Assembly: GCA_900542965.1 (NCBI GenBank)
Contig: UQPY01000074.1
Coordinates: forward strand, 1 to 9,396
Length of the DNA: 9,396 nt
Direction: 5' to 3'
Source: an uncultured Collinsella sp.
GTDB taxonomy: Bacteria > Actinomycetota > Coriobacteriia > Coriobacteriales > Coriobacteriaceae
Positions 5,528 to 9,396 of this stretch are shown piece after piece. The translations under genes were made by a program, and so were the position numbers. Under the pieces are notes generated by a model, which saw only the letters and a list, made by a program, of their open reading frames with translations, was not told the DNA's origin and searched no databases. Position 1 is the first letter of the stretch; every line of letters starts with the position of its first letter.

Positions 5528-5545
5528 TAGGTTTTTCTAACTTAA
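5527..5545. promoter_or_regulatory. DtxR/IdeR-type iron box upstream of feoB
   Basis: TTAGGTTTTTCTAACTTAA agrees at 15 of 19 positions with the DtxR/IdeR consensus TTAGGTTAGSCTAACCTAA as I recall it; the mismatches are the three central bases and one in the right half. The same stretch holds a perfect 7-bp inverted repeat, AAGTTAG (5524-5530) and CTAACTT (5537-5543). It overlaps the candidate -10 and lies 73 bases before the feoB start. Repression of feoB by an Fe(II)-loaded DtxR-family protein is the natural reading; actinobacteria commonly use this family. The regulator gene is not in the window. Confidence 0.6.
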
Positions 5546-5618
5546 TGCAGCATCTTTGAAGCACATTATCCAGCCTGCGCGGAGAAAGCAGCGCGGGCAC
5601 ACAAGGAAGAAGGATTGA

Positions 5619-7946
5619 ATGGCGGATTCTCAGATCCATGTCGCGCTGGCGGGTAACCCCAACTGCGGCAAGACCACGCTTTTCAACCTGATCACCGGCG
5701 CCAACGGCTACGTTGGCAACTGGCCCGGCGTCACGGTTGAGAAAAAGGAAGCCAAGCTCCTAAGCGACAAGAACGTTACCATCACGGACCTCCCTGGCAT
5801 CTACTCGCTTTCCCCCTACAGCCCCGAGGAACAATGCTCGCGCGATTACCTCATGAGCGGCGAGCCCGATGTCGTCGTTCAGGTGGTCGACGCCACCAAC
5901 CTCGAGCGTAACCTGTACCTGGCGCTTCAGGTTATCGAGACCGGCCTGCCCGTGGTCGTTGCCCTCAACATGGCCGACTTGGTCGAGAAGAACGGCGACA
6001 AGATCGACACCGACAAGCTTTCCAAGAAGCTCGGCTGCCCGGTTATGATGATCTCCGCTCTTAAGAACAAGGGCATCACGGAGCTCTTCGAGCAGGTTAA
6101 GAAGTCCGCTGCTTCCAAGGGCCAGGTGCCGGAGCACAAGTTCGACTCCTCCATCGAGGACGTTCTGGACCACATCGAGAACAACCTGCCGGCAAGCGTC
6201 CCCGCCAACAAGCGCCGCTACTATGCCGTCAAGCTGTTCGAGCGCGATGCGGACGCCTGCAAGCTCATCAACCTCACCAAGGAGAAGGCCGCTCGCGTCG
6301 AAGAGCTGGTCGCTCAGTGCGAGCAGGACTGCGACGATGACGCCGAGTCCATCATCACCGGCGAGCGCTACGGCGTCATTGCCCACATCATCGACGAGTG
6401 CCTCACCAAGGCTCCTGCCAAGATGAGCACCTCCGAGAAGATCGACCGTGTGGTTACCAACCGTATCCTGGGCCTGCCGATCTTTGTGGTCATCATGTTC
6501 TGCGTGTACTACATCGCCGTTTCCACCTTGGGTGGCACGGTGACGGACTTCACCAACGACCAGCTCTTCGGCACCGACGGCTGGTACGTGCTCGGTCAGG
6601 GCCGCGACGCCTATGACGCGGCTGTCGAGGCTGCGGGCGACAATGCCGACTCGGTCGATCCGGCGCAGTACGGCCCCTATGTCCCGGGTATTACCACTAT
6701 GGTGCACGATGCCCTCGTGGCGGGCGGCACCGAGGACGGTGGCCTGGTCGACTCGCTCGTCTGTGACGGTATCGTCGGCGGCCTGGGTGCCATCTTTGGC
6801 TTTGTGCCGCAGATGTTCCTGCTGTTCGTCATGCTGTCCTTCCTGGAGGACTGCGGCTATATGGCCCGCGTCGCCTTCATCATGGACCGCGTGTTTCGCC
6901 GCTTTGGCCTGTCCGGTAAGTCCTTTATCCCCATGCTCGTGACCTCGGGCTGCGGCGTTCCCGGCGTCATGGCCACCAAGACCATCGAGAACGAGAAGGA
7001 CCGCCGCATGACGGTCATGACCACCACGTTCATCCCCTGTGGCGCTAAGCTGCCGATCATCGCCCTGCTCATGGGCTCCATCATCGGCGATTCTTCCACT
7101 ACCGCCGCGTGGATCAGCCCGCTCTTCTACTTCCTGGGTGTCTTTGCCGTCATCGCCTCGGGCCTCATGCTCAAAAAGACCAAGCTCTTCGCCGGTCGCC
7201 CGACGCCGTTTGTTATGGAGCTTCCTGCCTACCACTTCCCGGCGATCCGTTCTTGGGCGCTGCACGTGTGGGAGCGCTGCTGGGCCTTTATCAAGAAGGC
7301 CGGCACGGTCATCTTCGCGTCTACTGTCGTGGTTTGGTTCCTGTCCAACTTTGGTAGCTACAACGGTTCCTTTGGCTACCTGCCCGCGATGGACGGCATC
7401 TCCGAGGAGTTCATGGACTACTCCGTGCTTGCCATGCTCGGCAACCTGGTCTCCTGGATCTTCGCCCCGCTTGGCTTTAGCACCTGGCAGGCAACAGCGC
7501 TGTCCGTCTCGGGCCTTGTCGCCAAGGAGAACGTCGTCGCCACCGCCGGCTCGCTGCTGTCCGTGGCTGATGCCGCCGAGACCGACCCGAGCCTGTGGAC
7601 CGCGTTTGCCGGCATGTTCCCCACCATGGGCGCTTGCGTCGCCTTTGGCGCGTTCAACCTGCTGTGCGCTCCGTGCTTTGCTGCCATGGGTGCCATCCGC
7701 AACCAGATGGATTCCGGCAAGTGGTTCGCGATTGCCATCGGCTACGAGTGCGCCTTCGCTTGGGTGATCGGCCTGTTCATCAACCAGTTCTACAACCTAC
7801 TTGTCCTTGGCCAGTTTGGTATTTGGACGGTTGTAGCCATCGTTCTGCTGGTTGCGATGCTCTTCCAGATCTTCCGTCCCATGCCCAAACATGCATGGAC
7901 CGACGAGGATGAGACCAACACTGCTTCCGCCGCAGTTTCCGCTTAA
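5619..7946 (+). CDS. feoB: FeoB, ferrous iron transporter with N-terminal GTPase domain
   Basis: FeoB is the inner-membrane Fe2+ importer. The product has 775 residues. The G domain shows G1 GNPNCGKT (12-19), G2 Thr39 in GVTVEKK, G3 DLPG (57-60), G4 NMAD (117-120) and G5 SALKNKG (146-152). A helical insertion domain follows to about 275. The first membrane helix is about 283-303, and a polar acidic loop follows (about 304-380). The channel core has two Gate motifs: DCGYMARVAF with TSGCGVPGVMATKT (411-455), where Cys445 is the expected channel Cys, and the second near SGLVAKENVVA (631-641) and CVAFGAFNLLCAPC (673-686). A last helix (about 734-752) and an acidic tail end the protein. The start has AAGGAAG nine bases upstream. 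It lacks a FeoC; two FeoA genes lie upstream. Confidence 0.97.
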   Translation: MADSQIHVALAGNPNCGKTTLFNLITGANGYVGNWPGVTVEKKEAKLLSDKNVTITDLPGIYSLSPYSPEEQCSRDYLMSGEPDVVVQVVDATNLERNLYLALQVIETGLPVVVALNMADLVEKNGDKIDTDKLSKKLGCPVMMISALKNKGITELFEQVKKSAASKGQVPEHKFDSSIEDVLDHIENNLPASVPANKRRYYAVKLFERDADACKLINLTKEKAARVEELVAQCEQDCDDDAESIITGERYGVIAHIIDECLTKAPAKMSTSEKIDRVVTNRILGLPIFVVIMFCVYYIAVSTLGGTVTDFTNDQLFGTDGWYVLGQGRDAYDAAVEAAGDNADSVDPAQYGPYVPGITTMVHDALVAGGTEDGGLVDSLVCDGIVGGLGAIFGFVPQMFLLFVMLSFLEDCGYMARVAFIMDRVFRRFGLSGKSFIPMLVTSGCGVPGVMATKTIENEKDRRMTVMTTTFIPCGAKLPIIALLMGSIIGDSSTTAAWISPLFYFLGVFAVIASGLMLKKTKLFAGRPTPFVMELPAYHFPAIRSWALHVWERCWAFIKKAGTVIFASTVVVWFLSNFGSYNGSFGYLPAMDGISEEFMDYSVLAMLGNLVSWIFAPLGFSTWQATALSVSGLVAKENVVATAGSLLSVADAAETDPSLWTAFAGMFPTMGACVAFGAFNLLCAPCFAAMGAIRNQMDSGKWFAIAIGYECAFAWVIGLFINQFYNLLVLGQFGIWTVVAIVLLVAMLFQIFRPMPKHAWTDEDETNTASAAVSA

Positions 7947-7975
7947 GTCCGAATAAGGATTAACCCTTTTCCACG

Positions 7976-8008
7976 AGCCCGGGTGTCCCAGCGACACTCG
8001 GGCTTTTT
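7976..8008 (+). terminator. Intrinsic terminator of feoB
   Basis: AGCCCGGGTGTC (7976-7987) pairs with GACACTCGGGCT (7993-8004), with one G-T pair, around a 5-base loop, followed by TTTTT (8004-8008). It separates feoB from the small Cys-rich gene downstream. Confidence 0.93.
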
Positions 8009-8044
8009 GGTGGGAGAGATGTGGCGTTTCCGCAGATAAAACCG

Positions 8045-8107
8045 ACCAAAACAAACCTGTCCCTTTTTGGTAGGTGGAGAATGGGGTAAAGTAAGTGGTG
8101 GTTAACT
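8045..8107. promoter_or_regulatory. Promoter region of the Cys-rich gene, with inverted repeat and feo-like half-site
   Basis: ACCAAAA (8045-8051) and TTTTGGT (8065-8071) form a 7-bp inverted repeat around 13 bases. TAAAGT (8087-8092) is a possible -10, though without a good -35. GTGGTTAACT (8098-8107) repeats exactly ten bases of the right arm of the feoA1 palindrome (4938-4947), which suggests one regulator for both units. All are suggestive only. Confidence 0.35.
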
Positions 8108-8121
8108 AGAGGAGGCTTGCT

Positions 8122-8322
8122 ATGGCACCTATCGATATTGTTGTACTGGCTGTTATTGGTATTGCGTTTGTCGCGGTATGCGTGCGCATCTACCGCAAGG
8201 GCACCTGCGCCGACTGCGCTCAGGGTGGCGTTTGCACAGGGCATTGCTCCAACAAAAAGACGTGCGCCGCACTTAAGGGCGTGGACAAAATCGCCGAAGA
8301 CTTGGGCCGCGGTATCAAATAA
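8122..8322 (+). CDS. FeoB-associated Cys-rich membrane protein
   Basis: This small protein of 66 residues resembles the FeoB-associated Cys-rich family found next to feoB in many anaerobes; its role, perhaps in iron transfer, is unproven. It has one N-terminal membrane helix (about 4-22, IDIVVLAVIGIAFVAVCV), a basic boundary (RIYRK, suggesting the tail is cytoplasmic), then a compact Cys cluster: Cys29, 32, 38, 42 and 48, spaced C-x2-C-x5-C-x3-C-x5-C, able to bind Fe, Zn or an Fe-S centre. A short charged C-terminus follows. GAGGAGG lies six bases before the ATG. It follows feoB but is separated by a strong terminator, so it seems to be transcribed on its own. Confidence 0.85.
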   Translation: MAPIDIVVLAVIGIAFVAVCVRIYRKGTCADCAQGGVCTGHCSNKKTCAALKGVDKIAEDLGRGIK

Positions 8323-8335
8323 GGTCTAGACATCC

Positions 8336-8371
8336 AAGCGCCTCGCGAGCATCCGTTCGCGGGGCGCTTTG
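8336..8371 (+). terminator. Probable terminator after the Cys-rich gene
   Basis: AAGCGCCTCGCGA (8336-8348) pairs with TCGCGGGGCGCTT (8357-8369) with one wobble position and an 8-base loop. Only three T follow before GCGC, so the stem is strong but the T tract is short. Confidence 0.65.
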
Positions 8372-8466
8372 CGCATTTGGGCGCGAGCGCGGCGAGTTGA
8401 AGAGTATTTTTGGGGTATCGTTAACTGAACTGTAAATTGGCAACTTATCTATAACGGAGTAATCCC

Positions 8467-9396
8467 ATGAGCGCTCGTGTAACCATGAAGGACATAGCCG
8501 CCGAGCTTGGCGTTTCCATCAATACCGTGCACAAGGCCCTGACGGGAAAGGCCGGCGTGAGCGAATCCGTGCGCGCCAAGGTGAACGCTAAGGCCGAGGC
8601 CATGGGCTATCACCGCAACACAAGTGCCTCAAGCCTGCGCCGCAAGGATATCAATCTGGTGTTTTGCCTGCCCCGCGCATCGCGCGAGGGAGCGTACTTT
8701 TTCCGTTACCTGTGGGAAGGCTGCAATCGCTTTGAACAGGAGGTCATCGACCGGGGCATTACGGTTGAGCGCGTTGAATTTGGCGTGGGCGGCTACGCTG
8801 ATGCACTCGAGCAAATCGACGAGCGTCTGCAGGTGGGCGAGAAGATTGATGGCTTGCTCGCCTATGCGCCGGGCGACGATCGTGCGACTGAGCTTTTGGG
8901 GCAGATCGCCGAGGCGGGCGTGACGATTGAGCTTGTCGACGGCGACCGTCCGCATTTGAAACGTTTGGGTGCGAGCTTGGCCGATTATTCGACGGCAGGC
9001 AGCCTTATGGCCGAGCAGGCGGCAAACCTAGTCCATGCTTCTGGGGCCGACGCCCGCGTGCTCCTTTTGACAGGCGACCCATATACCGATTCGCACTATC
9101 TAACCGCCCGCGCCTTCCACAATTACCTGCGCGAACGTGATATTCCATGGCAGGTTGAGGATCTTGCAGGTGCCCATGCACAAGTCAAACAACTCGAGCA
9201 TGAGCTCGAAAAGCGCTTGAGTGCGCCGGACGCCCCTGAACTTATCTGTAGCGTTTTTGCCGTTGGTTCCGAAGTGGTTGCCGACGCGCTCGTCTCGACC
9301 GGCAAGGCCGGTCAGGTCATGGTGATCGGCAACGACCTGTTTCCCGAAAGTGCTCTGGCCTTGCGCCGCGGTATCTTTACCAATATTGTCTATAAG
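8467..9396 (+). CDS. LacI-family transcriptional regulator (3' end outside the window)
   Basis: 310 residues are visible and the frame is still open at the edge; the family usually ends near 330-345, so little is missing. The N-terminal LacI helix-turn-helix is clear: VTMKDIAAELGVSINTVHKALTGKAGVSESVRAKVNAKAEAMGYHRN (5-51, listed here as TMKDIAAELGVS, NTVHKALTGKAGVSES and AEAMGYHRN blocks). The rest is a periplasmic-binding-type sugar domain (about 62 onward: INLVFCLPRAS, DGLLAYAPGDD, ARVLLLTGDPYTDSHY, QVMVIGNDLFPESALALRRG). The hinge reads NTSASSL where many members have N-x-x-A-R-x-L, so the usual Arg is Ser. GGAG (8456-8459) lies seven bases before the ATG. Its ligand and targets are unknown. 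The 144-base gap before it holds the terminator and an A/T-rich stretch with no convincing operator. Confidence 0.9.
   Translation, partial: MSARVTMKDIAAELGVSINTVHKALTGKAGVSESVRAKVNAKAEAMGYHRNTSASSLRRKDINLVFCLPRASREGAYFFRYLWEGCNRFEQEVIDRGITVERVEFGVGGYADALEQIDERLQVGEKIDGLLAYAPGDDRATELLGQIAEAGVTIELVDGDRPHLKRLGASLADYSTAGSLMAEQAANLVHASGADARVLLLTGDPYTDSHYLTARAFHNYLRERDIPWQVEDLAGAHAQVKQLEHELEKRLSAPDAPELICSVFAVGSEVVADALVSTGKAGQVMVIGNDLFPESALALRRGIFTNIVYK

Noticed and set aside
5760..7265. A 501-codon open frame on the minus strand opposite feoB
   Set aside because: Same shadow effect: it lies entirely within feoB and shows no family motif.
8467..9396. Treating the LacI-type gene as broken because no stop is visible
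   Set aside because: The frame is open to the last base and the family length is slightly longer than what is visible, so it is simply cut by the window edge.

Overview
The window is about 9.3 kb of GC-rich bacterial chromosome carrying housekeeping, metal-related and regulatory genes, with 48 bases of sequencing adapter left on its left end. Gene content and protein style (LarB/LarC, short SerB, bacterial-type AspRS with a His in the RRRDHGG motif, FeoA-FeoA-FeoB, a FeoB-associated Cys-rich protein, a LacI-type regulator) and strong G/C at third codon positions point to an actinobacterial gut anaerobe. Collinsella or a close Coriobacteriia relative is my best guess; this rests on recognition, not a database search.

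Layout. Bases 1-48 are Illumina Nextera i5 adapter, so biological sequence starts at 49. Three genes then read leftward: larC (cut by the adapter), larB and serB. larB and larC form a tight pair (10 bp apart) making the nickel-pincer (NPN) cofactor of lactate racemase-type enzymes. They have their own candidate promoter, whose -10 and start region are covered by a 9-bp perfect inverted repeat. serB, for the last step of serine synthesis, is divergent from aspS across a 256-bp gap. aspS reads rightward with a strong ribosome site, a bulged hairpin in its leader, and a textbook terminator.

Between aspS and the next gene lies a cluster of four alternating palindrome arms built on GGAAACTGCGACCC, which looks like an extragenic repeat. 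A small HPr-like protein follows; it keeps the phospho-accepting His15 but has Asp where Firmicute HPr has regulatory Ser46. Next is the ferrous-iron uptake cluster feoA1-feoA2-feoB, preceded by a 15-bp perfect inverted repeat. A good match to the DtxR/IdeR iron box lies on a candidate promoter just before feoB. A terminator closes feoB. A small Cys-rich membrane protein of the FeoB-associated family follows in a separate unit with its own hairpin terminator. The last gene is a LacI-family regulator that runs off the right edge.

How it fits together: the right half is an iron(II) import module, probably iron-repressed. The left half holds part of a nickel cofactor pathway, serine synthesis and Asp-tRNA charging, which share no obvious pathway. 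I found no mobile element, CRISPR array, phage gene, rRNA or tRNA. I do not see a clearly new multi-gene system; the best leads are the HPr variant with Asp46, the operator-like palindromes at larB and feo, and the palindrome cluster after aspS.
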